The notes: generated by a model from the sequence alone, not told the origin. Positions 16,180 through 25,686 are shown, counted from the first letter of the stretch. The stretch: DNA of 53,828 nucleotides from Lachnospiraceae bacterium (GCA_900766575.1 CAAFVW010000103.1:1-53828); one strand, 5' to 3'. Numbers and translations are program-made.

Positions 16180-17265
16180 CTAGTACTCATACGTCTCCAT
16201 ATACTTCATATACTTCACGACCATCAATGCGATCTTGAAGGTGATGGCATCTTCAAACACCCGCAGATCCAGCCCTGTACTCTTTTGTAATTTATCCAGA
16301 CGGTATACCAGTGTGTTTCTGTGAATAAACAGCTGTCTGGAGGTCTCGGACACATTCAGACTGTTCTCGAAGAACTTGTAAATCGTAGTCAGCGTCTCTT
16401 CATCGAAATCATCCGGGCTCTTGCCGCCGAAGATCTCGCGGATAAACATTTTGCACAGAGGAATGGGCAGCTGATAAATCAGACGACCGATTCCCAGTTC
16501 GCTGTACGCGATAATGTCTCTCTCGTCGAAGAAAATCTTTCCTACATCCAGTGCCATCTTCGCTTCCTTGTAGGAACGGCTGACTTCCTTGATCTCATGT
16601 ACGATGGTGCCGTATGCGATACGAAGCTCCCTGATACCTTCCTTCAGAAGAGCTGCCTCCAGTGCTCTGGCGGCTTTTTCAATCTCCTTGCCGGTATCGG
16701 TCTCTGCGAATTCCTTCACCACGATCACATTGCTCTCATCCACAGCGGTGATGAAATCCTTGCTGTTGGCACCAAAATGAGTCCTGGTCAGTTCCAGAAC
16801 ATTATTGTCCTTACCTCCTGCGGATTCCACGATCATGACCACTCTGGGTACATCGGTCTGAATATGCAGCTTCTTGGAGCGGCTGTAAATATCCACTAAC
16901 AACAGATTATCCAGCAACAGATTCTTGATAAAGTTATCCTTATCAAATCTCTCCTTATAGGCCACCAGCAGATTCTGGATCTGGAAAGCAACCATCTTGC
17001 CGATCATATAGACATCCTCACCGGTGCCACCGGCTACGAGAATATACTCCAGCTGCTGCTCATCATAGATCTTGAAATACTGATATCCCTGGATCTCCTG
17101 TGAATCCGCCGGGGATGCCGCGAACTCTACCGCGGGCTTGGAACAGTTGCCCATATCCATGGTGGCCGCTACTTCCTTGCCATCCACATCCATGACGCAC
17201 AGTTCTACTCTGGCGATTCCTTTCAATCCTTCAATGGTGTTCTGTAAAATCTGATTCGATATCAT
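16180..17265 (-). CDS. CdaR/PucR-type transcriptional regulator
   Basis: About 361 residues. The N-terminal 130 residues form a ligand-sensing region (QNTIEGLKGIARVELCVMD) like the sugar-diacid recognition domain; the middle contains the GGDEF-like module of this family; the C-terminus is a PucR helix-turn-helix (ENSLNVSETSRQLFIHRNTL then VYRLDKLQ). Ligand and targets are unknown. ATG 17265 has GGAG six bases upstream; the in-frame upstream ATG at 17346 would add 27 residues lacking any match. The ftsE gene begins 17 bases after its stop. Confidence 0.85.
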   Translation of the reverse strand: MISNQILQNTIEGLKGIARVELCVMDVDGKEVAATMDMGNCSKPAVEFAASPADSQEIQGYQYFKIYDEQQLEYILVAGGTGEDVYMIGKMVAFQIQNLLVAYKERFDKDNFIKNLLLDNLLLVDIYSRSKKLHIQTDVPRVVMIVESAGGKDNNVLELTRTHFGANSKDFITAVDESNVIVVKEFAETDTGKEIEKAARALEAALLKEGIRELRIAYGTIVHEIKEVSRSYKEAKMALDVGKIFFDERDIIAYSELGIGRLIYQLPIPLCKMFIREIFGGKSPDDFDEETLTTIYKFFENSLNVSETSRQLFIHRNTLVYRLDKLQKSTGLDLRVFEDAITFKIALMVVKYMKYMETYEY

Positions 17266-17305
17266 CTTCTGCTCCTTCAGTCCCCAACCATAATTTCTTC
17301 TTACT

Positions 17306-17334
17306 GTAGTACCCCATACATTACAAATGTACAA
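17306..17334 (-). promoter_or_regulatory. Candidate promoter for the regulator-ftsEX operon
   Basis: Minus strand TTGTAC, 17-base spacer, TACTAC. It sits 41 bases before the preferred ATG at 17265, and a transcript from it would not include the longer alternative start. Confidence 0.5.
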
Positions 17335-17400
17335 AAAATCCTGCAAAAAAGCAATAGTTTTTTATGCACTTTTTAGTAAAAATGCCATTTTCTTTTGATA

Positions 17401-17436
17401 AAAAGAGCTCGGAAAAATTTTTCCCGAACTCTTTTC
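17401..17436 (-). terminator. Rho-independent terminator of the yjfB-like gene
   Basis: Arms GAAAAGAGTTCGGGAAAAA and its near complement, followed on the minus strand by CTTTTTATC. It lies just after the YjfB-like stop. Confidence 0.85.
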
Positions 17437-17472
17437 GTTATAGCGTTTATATTGTTATCTCTTCATAGTGCA

Positions 17473-17664
17473 TCACAGTCGAATATCGATATTGGCACCT
17501 AACTGGGGAGTCACGCTTCTCTCCATCGCTGCGGAATCAATCAGCTCTACCACTGCCTGTCCCTGCGCTTCCTGAGTATCCATGGCCTTGCCAAGCACAG
17601 CCATTCCTACCTTCGTCTGTAGATTACTGGAAGCCATTGACATTGATAATCCTGCAATATCCAT
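17473..17664 (-). CDS. YjfB-like putative motility protein
   Basis: A 63-residue protein beginning MDIAGLSMSMASSNLQ, which matches the small YjfB family (Pfam putative motility protein). Its members are often expressed with flagellar and chemotaxis genes, but their activity is unknown. AGGAGGTG lies at good spacing before ATG 17664, so the longer reading from 17691 is rejected. It is monocistronic, between an extended -10 promoter and a terminator. Confidence 0.8.
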   Translation of the reverse strand: MDIAGLSMSMASSNLQTKVGMAVLGKAMDTQEAQGQAVVELIDSAAMERSVTPQLGANIDIRL

Positions 17665-17689
17665 GGTAACACCTCCTGTTCTTTTTCCC

Positions 17690-17695
17690 ACTATA
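17690..17695 (-). promoter_or_regulatory. Extended -10 promoter of the yjfB-like gene
   Basis: TGTTATAGT on the minus strand, an extended -10, 25 bases before the start codon. No good -35 is seen and no sigma-28 or sigma-54 pattern. Confidence 0.5.
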
Positions 17696-17720
17696 ACACA
17701 GTTTTCCTGATTTTTCCACT

Positions 17721-18569
17721 CTATTCGCGCACTCTGCGAATACTTTTTTCCGTGATCTGAATCTTTCCTTCTTTTAAGAGATGACCTACCGCTCTCTTGA
17801 ACTCGTTTTTACTCATTCCGGTCTCGTATTTAATGACTTCCGGTGCTGATTTATCAGTAAAAGGCAGGGATCCTTCGTAGCTGTCCAACAGCTTTTCGAT
17901 TTTCTCTGCATCCTTCTGAATCTGCAGATATGCCTTCTCACGGATACTCAGCGTCAGCTTGCCATCTTCCAATACCTTTACCACTCTGGCAGTGACCTGA
18001 TCTCCGATTCTCAGCTCTGTGTCTCCGAACAGCTCTTTCTTCGGAATCAATCCGGAAAAGCAGTCATCCACTGCCACAAATGCTCCGAAATTCTTGCTGA
18101 TCTCATAGATTCTTCCGGTGACCTTATCATCCTTTTGGTATGGGCTGTCGGTGCGCAAGTGTTCATATACATTCATGGTAGCACATAATCTGCCGCTCTT
18201 GTCGATATAGAGGGATGCCAGCACCTGGTCCCCGGCTTTTACCTTCCGGGTCTGCTGCTTGAACGGCAGGAACAAATCCTTTTCCAGTCCCCAGTCCAGA
18301 AACGCTCCCACTTTTCCCACCTGTGCCACAGTGAGCAGCGCCACCTGTCCCAGGCACAGCTTCGGTGTCCTGGTGGTTGCAATCAGACGGTCACTGGAAT
18401 CCCGATACAGGAATACTTCCAGTTCGTCTCCCGGTTTGGTTCCGTCCGGCACCTGTTTGATGGGAAGGAGTACTTTATCCTCCGGTGCATTTTTCGGAGC
18501 CAGATATACCCCGAATTCTACTTTTTTCACTACAGTAAGTGTCTGTTTTTCGCCTAATTTCAGTTCCAC
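17721..18569 (-). CDS. CvfB-like S1 RNA-binding protein
   Basis: About 282 residues with the CvfB/YitL layout: two or three S1/OB beta barrels (start TLTVVKKVEFGVYLAPKN; then VGKVGAFLDWGLEKDLFLPF; then VTGRIYEISKNFGAFVAVDD) and a C-terminal winged helix (MSKNEFKRAVGHLLKEGKI). The family binds RNA and influences expression of other genes; targets are unknown here. GTG 18569 has GGAG five bases upstream and gives the usual short N-terminus; GTG 18596 has no good site. The thioesterase gene lies upstream with 39 bases between. Confidence 0.88.
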   Translation of the reverse strand: MELKLGEKQTLTVVKKVEFGVYLAPKNAPEDKVLLPIKQVPDGTKPGDELEVFLYRDSSDRLIATTRTPKLCLGQVALLTVAQVGKVGAFLDWGLEKDLFLPFKQQTRKVKAGDQVLASLYIDKSGRLCATMNVYEHLRTDSPYQKDDKVTGRIYEISKNFGAFVAVDDCFSGLIPKKELFGDTELRIGDQVTARVVKVLEDGKLTLSIREKAYLQIQKDAEKIEKLLDSYEGSLPFTDKSAPEVIKYETGMSKNEFKRAVGHLLKEGKIQITEKSIRRVRE

Positions 18570-18608
18570 GTTTTCTCCTGTTTCTGCTGTTTCCACAGCT
18601 GTCTGTAA

Positions 18609-19313
18609 TTATTTCAAAAATTCCACGGACACATACGGTTTTCCGCTTTCATCCTGTAAGCAGATGACATAACCGTTGTCGGTCCGCACTACATAGGGAT
18701 GCAGTATATCGTCCAGAAATGCCTGTTTCTTATATTCCGCCCGCATCTGATGGATTACAAAATCATCCGGCAGATACTCCATGGCAATATTCACATACTG
18801 TCCATTATTTACATGATGATTGGTGTCCAGGTGATGCTTTTTTACCACAATGGGCTCCAACAGTTCTCCGCCTTCCGGAACGGCGATCTTGCGGGGAGCA
18901 TAATCCATCTCCAGCTTTTCATCCGTTGCATATCCCTTGTGCATGACTTCATTCACCATCACCGGTTTCCCGGTTCGAATATCCAGCAGACTCCACAGGG
19001 AATTTGCTTTCGCCAGATATCCCCCTTGCTCATCCAGCATGGCAAAATTACGGTAACCCAGAAATGCTTTCAGTTCATAGGGCAGTGTTACGATCTTTAC
19101 CTTTTCTCCAAGTTTCGGATAGCGGCTCACTACAATCTGCCAGGAGGAAAGTACCCAGACCTGCCCGATTTCCTTCATATAGTCAATTCCCAGTCCCACA
19201 TCCTCCGAATGAAATGTGGAACAATCCTGAAAATAATTCAACAGTGCATCCAGTGTAAGCTTTCCTTCACTGTCCGTCTCGCTGTAACGTATTCTGCTGT
19301 CAAATGCGTACAT
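18609..19313 (-). CDS. Acyl-ACP thioesterase family protein
   Basis: A 234-residue double hotdog protein. The first hotdog starts YSETDSEGKLTLDALLNYFQD, and the second carries KKHHLDTNHHVNNGQYVNIA, matching the catalytic Asn-His region of bacterial FatA-like thioesterases, which release fatty acids from acyl carrier protein. VWVLSSWQIVVSRYP is another family block. GGAG nine bases upstream fixes ATG 19313; the longer reading to 19451 overlaps the protease gene and is rejected. It is followed by cvfB and preceded by the CPBP protease. Confidence 0.88.
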   Translation of the reverse strand: MYAFDSRIRYSETDSEGKLTLDALLNYFQDCSTFHSEDVGLGIDYMKEIGQVWVLSSWQIVVSRYPKLGEKVKIVTLPYELKAFLGYRNFAMLDEQGGYLAKANSLWSLLDIRTGKPVMVNEVMHKGYATDEKLEMDYAPRKIAVPEGGELLEPIVVKKHHLDTNHHVNNGQYVNIAMEYLPDDFVIHQMRAEYKKQAFLDDILHPYVVRTDNGYVICLQDESGKPYVSVEFLK

Positions 19314-19363
19314 GTATTCTATCTCCTTTGTCTGCTCCCCACCGTCTGTCCCTACGGAATGTA

Positions 19364-20389
19364 TTACAGGGACAGCGGAGCGATTCCCAGCAGCATCTGC
19401 ACGATCTCCGGGAACATCTGCAAAAGGATCATCAGAATCCAGAATATGCAATAGCAGATCATTCCCGGATTACAGATCACGGTCTTGAATCTCTGTCCTT
19501 TTGCGATCTGTCCAGGCTCTACTTTCAGCTTCTTACGATATACAATGAACAATACGATTCCAGTAACCAGTACTGCCAGAATAAACAATACATAGATCAT
19601 ATAGCCGATCCAGCCCGGCAGATATTTCATCATGTAGTCCATGATGGCCTGTGAATCGGCACCGCTCATGACAACCTCCTGGTATTCCTCCAGATGAATC
19701 GCTTTCAGCAATAACACGCTGACTACAGCCCCCATAAAGTTAATGCACATGTGCAGGCCGATGGTCACCTTCAGATCTCCGGTCTTCACATACAGGAAAG
19801 CCAGAAACAGTCCCAGCAAAAATGCATAGGCAAACTGGTTCAGGTTGCCATGGAACAGTCCGAACATCAGTCCGGACAGAACAATAGCAACTCCCTGGCC
19901 ATATTTTACAGTGCGATCTACGATAAGCTTCCGGAAAATATATTCTTCAAGGATCGGTGCACAGATCACCATGTAAAGAAATGTCACCACCATATTGGCC
20001 CCAGTGGCATAGGTCATCAGCGCATTATCCACTGCGGAACCTTTCAATACTCCTACGATGGTAGTAATCACGGTTCCCACAATATTACCGCAATACATCA
20101 GTGCAAAGCACATAATCAGTGCCAGGAGGAACTGTCCCGGACTTATGTGCTTCTTCTCAGGTGCTTTCCCAGGCATCCGCTTTACCAGTGCAATCAGAAC
20201 CGGCATACCAACAAGATACAATGGCAGTACCGCCAGAATCAGGTTCATCGTGGTATTCTGAAGCCATTCCGGCTTCACCGCACCAACAACAGCCATCACT
20301 CCCATCTGCACCGCATAGATCACCAGTGTTCCAATCAGGAATCTCCAACCCAGACCGGAAAAATCTTTCTTCATACTCTTAGTATCCAT
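19364..20389 (-). CDS. CPBP family intramembrane metalloprotease
   Basis: A 341-residue polytopic membrane protein with about eight helices. The three CPBP/Abi motifs are present: EEYIFR at 148-153, FGLFH with His180, and HMCIN at 213-217. The family includes CAAX-type proteases and bacteriocin self-immunity proteins, and the substrate here is unknown. The C-terminal 60 residues add a further pair of helices beyond the core. It precedes the thioesterase gene by 50 bases and may share its transcript. Confidence 0.87.
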   Translation of the reverse strand: MDTKSMKKDFSGLGWRFLIGTLVIYAVQMGVMAVVGAVKPEWLQNTTMNLILAVLPLYLVGMPVLIALVKRMPGKAPEKKHISPGQFLLALIMCFALMYCGNIVGTVITTIVGVLKGSAVDNALMTYATGANMVVTFLYMVICAPILEEYIFRKLIVDRTVKYGQGVAIVLSGLMFGLFHGNLNQFAYAFLLGLFLAFLYVKTGDLKVTIGLHMCINFMGAVVSVLLLKAIHLEEYQEVVMSGADSQAIMDYMMKYLPGWIGYMIYVLFILAVLVTGIVLFIVYRKKLKVEPGQIAKGQRFKTVICNPGMICYCIFWILMILLQMFPEIVQMLLGIAPLSL

Positions 20390-20460
20390 TTTTATCTCCC
20401 CTGTTTTTGTGTTTCTTTCATCATAACATAAATCTTTTGACTATGAAACTATATTTGGAA

Positions 20461-20498
20461 AAAGCTGTGCATCCCATTTTCCGGTCATGCACAGCTTT
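20461..20498 (-). terminator. Rho-independent terminator of the HPr gene
   Basis: Arms AAAGCTGTGCAT / ATGCACAGCTTT with a 14-base loop, followed by TTCC on the minus strand. It ends the HPr transcript before the CPBP gene. Confidence 0.8.
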
Positions 20499-20533
20499 CT
20501 GTTCTTATCCTATGGCTCTATGGCAATGATTGG

Positions 20534-20797
20534 TTACTCCCCAAGTCCATTCTCTACGGCTTCTACCAGGGTCTTCAGCGCTTCTGCCTCATCCTCACCC
20601 TCGCATACGAATTCGATCTCATCTCCGCACTTTACACAGGCTCCCAGTACGCTGAGAACACTCTTGGCATTGGCTGTATTCTCACGGAATTTGAAGGTAA
20701 TCAGTGACTTGAACTGCATTGCCTCCTTGCACAGAATTCCAGCGGGACGCAGGTGTAGGCCCGTAGGATTCTTGATTACGACTTTCTGACTTACCAT
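20534..20797 (-). CDS. ptsH: Phosphocarrier protein HPr
   Basis: An 87-residue HPr. The active-site histidine is His15 in PTGLHLRPAG, and Ser46 in AKSVLSVL is the regulatory serine of Gram-positive HPr, so both phosphorylation sites are present. It passes phosphate from enzyme I to sugar permeases and, as Ser-P form, takes part in carbon catabolite control. AAAGC-type cysteines at 55 and 58 are unremarkable. It is alone on its transcript, unlike the common ptsH-ptsI pair; enzyme I must lie elsewhere. Confidence 0.93.
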   Translation of the reverse strand: MVSQKVVIKNPTGLHLRPAGILCKEAMQFKSLITFKFRENTANAKSVLSVLGACVKCGDEIEFVCEGEDEAEALKTLVEAVENGLGE

Positions 20798-20878
20798 ATA
20801 ATAAACCCTCCAATATCTATATTATTCTGCACTATTTTCTTCTAGTATTATATGAATTTACTTTTCATTTACATTTCT

Positions 20879-20907
20879 ATCATAGCATGAATGAAAAGCA
20901 TTCACAA
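20879..20907 (-). promoter_or_regulatory. Sigma-A promoter of the HPr gene
   Basis: Minus strand TTGTGA, 17-base spacer, TATGAT, about 80 bases before the HPr start and inside the gap after glmM. Confidence 0.65.
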
Positions 20908-20941
20908 GGGCTTTTCCCAGACAACTTTCGGAATCTGTCTG

Positions 20942-22291
20942 TTAAAACATGATATCCTGTATCAGGTTGGCAAGCTTCTGCGCCTCTTCCTGGATCACCT
21001 GCTGATCCTTTCCCTCGATCATGACTCTCACCAGAGGTTCTGTTCCGGAAGGACGAATCAATACGCGGCCTTCTCCGGCGAACTTTGCTTCCAGCTTCTG
21101 GATTGCTTCTGCAATCTCAGGGTACTCCATATATTTATCTTTTTTGTGATTGGCAACTTTCGCATTGACCAGGGCCTGCGGCAATACTTCCATGATCTGT
21201 GCCAGTTCTGACAGAGGCTTGCCGGTATCTACCATGACCTGTAACAGATGCAGTGCACTGAGAAGTCCATCTCCGGTGGTGTTCTCATCCAGGAAAATGA
21301 TGTGGCCTGACTGCTCTCCACCAAGACTGGCACCGATCTCCTTCATACGCTCCAGCACGTAGCGGTCGCCTACTTTCGTCTTCTCCATATGAATATTGTT
21401 CTTCTCTGCCATCAGGAAAAATCCCAGGTTACTCATGACGGTTGCCACGATGGTATCTTTTTTCAGTGTTCCTTTTCCCTTCATGTAGTTGCCTACAATG
21501 GCCATGATCTGATCGCCGTCCACAATCTTGCCGTTTTCGTCTACTGCCAGTAATCTGTCCGCATCTCCATCAAAGGCCAAGCCGACATTCGCCTTTTCAT
21601 AGACCACTCTCGCCTGCAATTCTTCCATATGAGTAGAACCGCAGTTGGCATTGATATTCGTGCCGTCCGGATTATTATGGATTGCTACCACGCTGCCGCC
21701 CAGTTCTTTCAGGCATTCCACAGAAGTATAGAAGGAAGCTCCCTCCGCACAGTCTACCACGATCTTCAATCCGGTCAGATCTACATTGACTGCTCTCATG
21801 GCATGATTGATATATTCTTCTCTGGAGTCGGTACGGTATTTGATCTTGCCTACACCGGGACCAATGGGGAACTTGATGTCAGGCATATTATTACGAATCA
21901 ATGCTTCGATTTCATCTTCCATGGCATCGGGAAGTTTATAGCCATTCCCGTCAAAAAACTTGATACCGTTGAATTCCACCGGGTTATGGGAAGCTGAAAT
22001 TACAACGCCCGCATCCACTTTGTATTTCTTCGTCAGGTATGCTACTGCCGGTGTGGGAATCACACCCACATACACACAGTTGGCACCCACGGAGCAGGCT
22101 CCTGCCATCAGGGCATTCGCCAGCATATCTCCTGATATTCTGGTATCACAGCCTACCATAATTGTAGGTTTATGTTCATTCTCCTTGGTAAGTACATAGG
22201 CGCCCGCCTGCCCCAGCTGCATCGCCAGCAGCGGAGTCAGTTCCTCGTTGGCCACTCCACGCACGCCATCTGTTCCAAACATTCTAGCCAT
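20942..22291 (-). CDS. glmM: Phosphoglucosamine mutase GlmM
   Basis: A 449-residue alpha-D-phosphohexomutase that turns glucosamine-6-phosphate into glucosamine-1-phosphate for peptidoglycan precursors. The start MARMFGTDGVRG, the catalytic serine Ser101 in VISASHNP, the metal loop DGDADR and the C-terminal phosphate-binding RPSGTEPLVRVM are all present. GAGGG before ATG 22291 supports this start over 22306. It ends the cdaA-cdaR-glmM block, a conserved trio in which GlmM and cyclic di-AMP synthesis influence each other. Confidence 0.95.
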   Translation of the reverse strand: MARMFGTDGVRGVANEELTPLLAMQLGQAGAYVLTKENEHKPTIMVGCDTRISGDMLANALMAGACSVGANCVYVGVIPTPAVAYLTKKYKVDAGVVISASHNPVEFNGIKFFDGNGYKLPDAMEDEIEALIRNNMPDIKFPIGPGVGKIKYRTDSREEYINHAMRAVNVDLTGLKIVVDCAEGASFYTSVECLKELGGSVVAIHNNPDGTNINANCGSTHMEELQARVVYEKANVGLAFDGDADRLLAVDENGKIVDGDQIMAIVGNYMKGKGTLKKDTIVATVMSNLGFFLMAEKNNIHMEKTKVGDRYVLERMKEIGASLGGEQSGHIIFLDENTTGDGLLSALHLLQVMVDTGKPLSELAQIMEVLPQALVNAKVANHKKDKYMEYPEIAEAIQKLEAKFAGEGRVLIRPSGTEPLVRVMIEGKDQQVIQEEAQKLANLIQDIMF

Positions 22292-22321
22292 GGTAAAAAC
22301 CCTCACATTCTATCTTTTTCA

Positions 22322-23605
22322 TTATTGCGCTTCTTCTGTCTTCAGTCTGATGTGAATATTGACATCATTCTCTACTGTGACATCCTCTGAGAGATTAAAT
22401 GTCACAGGAATCGTATATCCTCCCGGTGTCAGTTCATCCACATTGTTATCTTCCATCCATTTCTGAAGATCCAGTACTCCGGTCACTGTATTGTCGCGCA
22501 GGATACTGATATTTCTCGACAATCCGGACACTGTAATATCATAGGTATCTGCCGCCGTGGTAATCTCCGCTTCCATTCCCTCCGGTACACCGCTGATCGT
22601 AATATTCTCAGCAGGTACTGACAGATCCTTGGTTGCCACAGGCTCAATGTATACCGTTGCAGTAACCTTGCCGTCAAAATTCTTATCCGCCAGTCTTACA
22701 TTCGTCGGCAGATAATCTTTCAGATTGATGATGTCCACCAGATCCTCGGATTGTCCCGTAATATTCATACGTTCTTCCGGTACGGTAATCGCGGATACTC
22801 CCACAAGCATGGACGGTGTTCCGGCGATCTTGACCGTCGACAGGCTGCTCTCCACTTCACCGGTAGCCATATAGCCATCCTCCGGCACTCCCATATATTC
22901 AATCTCTACAGGAACTTCCTTCGTGGCCAGCACTTCTACCGTCATATGAGCAGAATCTACATTTTTCCTTACGTTCTCCATGATCAGTTCATTGTCATCT
23001 GCATCATACAGCTTGATATCCACATTGGCAGACAGACTGCTGGTGGAATCCGCTACATTGATATCCACTCCGGCATGATCGATCTGCGAAATGGCTGACT
23101 TGGGACCGGTGACTTCGATGTTCGTCTGATCCAGCGTCACATTGCCGATCATATAGCCGGATGCCACTTCTCCTACCGTTGTACTCTCCAGCTTGATCCA
23201 CTTACTGGTCTTATCTTCCACATTCAGGCGTACAGAATCGTGGTTGCCTTTGATCTCAACGGAATCGTTGCTGATGTTCTCACAATAGTAGGTAATTGCA
23301 ATCGTATTGATATCCGTCAGCTTGCTCATATCCGCTTCCGCTACAATATCGTTTCTGCGCAGTTCCGATTTTACGATGCTCTGAGGGCCGGTGACTGTCA
23401 CCCGCACCAGATTACTGTTATCCAGTACTTCGTACACTTTTCCTTCCTCATCCAGCAGCTCTGTGTTGATCAGTCTGACCTGGATATTGTTGAAAGTCAC
23501 AGTGTCCTTGGGGTCATAGATCTGCGCCACGAGGAACCACAGCACAAAGGCCAGCACCAGAGAAGCAAGTTTCAGTCCAAGATTACGTATCAGTAATTTT
23601 TTCAT
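22322..23605 (-). CDS. cdaR: YbbR-domain protein, cyclic di-AMP cyclase regulator CdaR
   Basis: A 427-residue protein with one N-terminal membrane helix (about 11-29) and a series of YbbR beta domains outside the membrane (repeats of the type VRVTGPQSIV, IEVTGPKSAI, VKIAGTPSML, ITVSGLSRNI). In Bacillus and Listeria CdaR binds and tunes the diadenylate cyclase. Its start overlaps the end of cdaA by four bases, showing coupled translation. Not to be confused with the sugar-diacid regulator of the same name. Confidence 0.93.
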   Translation of the reverse strand: MKKLLIRNLGLKLASLVLAFVLWFLVAQIYDPKDTVTFNNIQVRLINTELLDEEGKVYEVLDNSNLVRVTVTGPQSIVKSELRRNDIVAEADMSKLTDINTIAITYYCENISNDSVEIKGNHDSVRLNVEDKTSKWIKLESTTVGEVASGYMIGNVTLDQTNIEVTGPKSAISQIDHAGVDINVADSTSSLSANVDIKLYDADDNELIMENVRKNVDSAHMTVEVLATKEVPVEIEYMGVPEDGYMATGEVESSLSTVKIAGTPSMLVGVSAITVPEERMNITGQSEDLVDIINLKDYLPTNVRLADKNFDGKVTATVYIEPVATKDLSVPAENITISGVPEGMEAEITTAADTYDITVSGLSRNISILRDNTVTGVLDLQKWMEDNNVDELTPGGYTIPVTFNLSEDVTVENDVNIHIRLKTEEAQ

Positions 23606-24477
23606 TTCTTCTCACGGCTCCTTCCCTTCCAGATTCGCAGATTCTTATGTTCCTCTCCGGTATTGTTCAGGATCTTATGCATTCTGTCACGAAGCGAATC
23701 TGCATCCAGATTTCTCTCCAGTTTTCCTTCGTAAGCAACGCTGATCTTACCCGTTTCCTCAGACACGATCACCGTCAGGGAATCCGTCACCTCAGAGATT
23801 CCCACACCGGCACGGTGCCTGGTACCCAGTTCCTTGCTCAGCCCCAGATTGTCGGACAGGGGCAGATAACAGGTAGCCGACGCCACACGATTGCCGCGAA
23901 TGATTACCGCACCGTCATGCAGCGGGGTATTGTGCTCGAAAATATTGATCAGCAGCTGACTGGTGACAATACCGTCCACATCAATACCCGTTCTCTCATA
24001 ATCCCGCAGAGACACTTTCTGTTCGATTACGATCAGGGCTCCGGTCTTCACCTTTCCCATCTCCACACAGGCTTTGGTGATCTCAGTGATTGTCTTCTCA
24101 GAAAAGACTTCGTTCACCTGATGATTGTTATCAAACGGCAATACCGAGCTGATGATATTTTTCTTACCAAGTTCTTCCAATGCTTTTCGAAGTTCCGGCT
24201 GCAGCACTACGATAAGTGCTGTCACGGCAAACCCCAGGACATTTTGTGCCATCCACAGGATCGTCGTCATACGGAAGAAATAAGCCAGCAGCAAAAAAAC
24301 GAGGATGACAATCAGACCCTTGAGCAATACCCATGCCCGGGTCGTTTTCATCCACACTAACGCATAATACAGCAGTACCGCAATGATCAGGATCTCGGCG
24401 ACGTCGCCGAAATCCATGGTTGTGCGATAACTGCTGAAATTTTTAATATATTCTGCCAGCTTATCCCCTAATTGCAT
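23602..24477 (-). CDS. cdaA: Diadenylate cyclase CdaA
   Basis: A 291-residue enzyme making the second messenger cyclic di-AMP from two ATP. Three membrane helices fill the first 90 residues; the DAC domain has the catalytic motifs HDGA (187-190) and RHR (220-222), both intact. It lies in the usual order with cdaR and glmM, tying c-di-AMP to cell-wall and potassium homeostasis. The upstream gene is an unusual 397-residue membrane protein 15 bases away. Confidence 0.95.
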   Translation of the reverse strand: MQLGDKLAEYIKNFSSYRTTMDFGDVAEILIIAVLLYYALVWMKTTRAWVLLKGLIVILVFLLLAYFFRMTTILWMAQNVLGFAVTALIVVLQPELRKALEELGKKNIISSVLPFDNNHQVNEVFSEKTITEITKACVEMGKVKTGALIVIEQKVSLRDYERTGIDVDGIVTSQLLINIFEHNTPLHDGAVIIRGNRVASATCYLPLSDNLGLSKELGTRHRAGVGISEVTDSLTVIVSEETGKISVAYEGKLERNLDADSLRDRMHKILNNTGEEHKNLRIWKGRSREKK

Positions 24478-24492
24478 TTTCCATTAATCCCT

Positions 24493-25686
24493 TCAGAACA
24501 ATTCTTCATAATCATCGGAGTCATCCTGTTGGTTCATATGCTCACCGCCTATGGTGACACTTCTGCCACCGGACATCTCTCGTCCGCGGTAACCATTCTG
24601 TTGTCCGTAGGAAACTCCGTTTCTGGCGGGGGTACGCTCTGTCACTACGCTTCTCGTCATTCCTTCCATCGATCTGCCGGTATTGGCTGCATTTCTGGAA
24701 GTCTGACCCGCAGGTCTGCTACCCTGGCCGGAGGTTCTGGTCTGCTGGCCTGCCGGCCGCCGCTGTGTATTGATTTTTTTCACTGTATTGGTCGGCGCCG
24801 CAACCGTCATCTTCGGCACTGCCTTTACATAATAATAATACTCGTCATCTTCAAACTGTACTTTCTCGGTTCTGCTGTAATCCAGACAAAATCGGAAAAA
24901 TTCTATGATCTTGCACGCGATCACCGTAACTACCGCACCCAGCAGAGCACTGATGATAGAGAGATTGGTATCGTACATAAGATCTCCCACCAACAGGATC
25001 AGGACTTCGATCATCACACCGGCGATCATGGCTATCGTCCATGAATGATCCACACTCATTCTCCGGATCAGATATACCACAATAACCGTAATGGCAAACG
25101 CAGCGATTGTTACCAGCATTGCCTTATTGCCCAGCATTCCGTCGATCAGCAGCCGCAGTTTTGCAGTAGCTTCTTCTGCTCCCATGGTGTTGATGGTGGG
25201 GGCATTGGTGATTACCGTCTGAATCAGATAATAAACCACCACACCGCAGCCTACCGATACGCAGGAAGCCGGAGTTCCGATCAATCCCATTGCCACCGGC
25301 ATCACATAGGGAAGTTTTATCATACACAGAACCGGTGTCAGCACCACTACCAGGGCTTCCTTCGCTGTGAATCGCAGAAACAGCAGATATAATAACAGGA
25401 AAACCACCAGACCTACCGCTGCCGTCTCAATCGAAAGTGCATACATGTGAAGCAGTGCAAACATCATTGCAAAAAATACGATAAATCCATTCGGTAAAAA
25501 TGAGCACATCAGGGATACGATCAATACGATGGCCATGTTATCCAGTCTTGTCATATAGCCCATTTTGCCATTGATGATGCTCAGTACGATAAAACTGAGC
25601 AGGAATTTGATCACCGGCAGAATAAATGCTTCATTTCTGCTGTAGATTTTCTTCAGATTTTCTCTTAATTCCAGTAAAGCAGTCAT
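24493..25686 (-). CDS. Polytopic membrane protein with disordered Arg/Gln/Gly-rich tail
   Basis: A 397-residue protein I cannot assign. Residues about 20-280 hold nine or ten membrane helices; the last 110 residues are cytoplasmic-looking, low in hydrophobics and rich in Arg, Gln, Gly and Thr (TSGQGSRPAG, NGYRGREMSGGR), ending with the acidic EELF. GGAGG before the ATG makes a strong ribosome site. It sits between a small membrane gene and cdaA in the same run, so it might work with the c-di-AMP cyclase or envelope growth; this is only positional inference. Confidence 0.85.
   Translation of the reverse strand: MTALLELRENLKKIYSRNEAFILPVIKFLLSFIVLSIINGKMGYMTRLDNMAIVLIVSLMCSFLPNGFIVFFAMMFALLHMYALSIETAAVGLVVFLLLYLLFLRFTAKEALVVVLTPVLCMIKLPYVMPVAMGLIGTPASCVSVGCGVVVYYLIQTVITNAPTINTMGAEEATAKLRLLIDGMLGNKAMLVTIAAFAITVIVVYLIRRMSVDHSWTIAMIAGVMIEVLILLVGDLMYDTNLSIISALLGAVVTVIACKIIEFFRFCLDYSRTEKVQFEDDEYYYYVKAVPKMTVAAPTNTVKKINTQRRPAGQQTRTSGQGSRPAGQTSRNAANTGRSMEGMTRSVVTERTPARNGVSYGQQNGYRGREMSGGRSVTIGGEHMNQQDDSDDYEELF

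Noticed and set aside
18609..19451. 280-residue version of the thioesterase
   Set aside because: It would overlap the CPBP protease end by 88 bases, and the N-terminal part is the complement of that gene; GGAG supports 19313.
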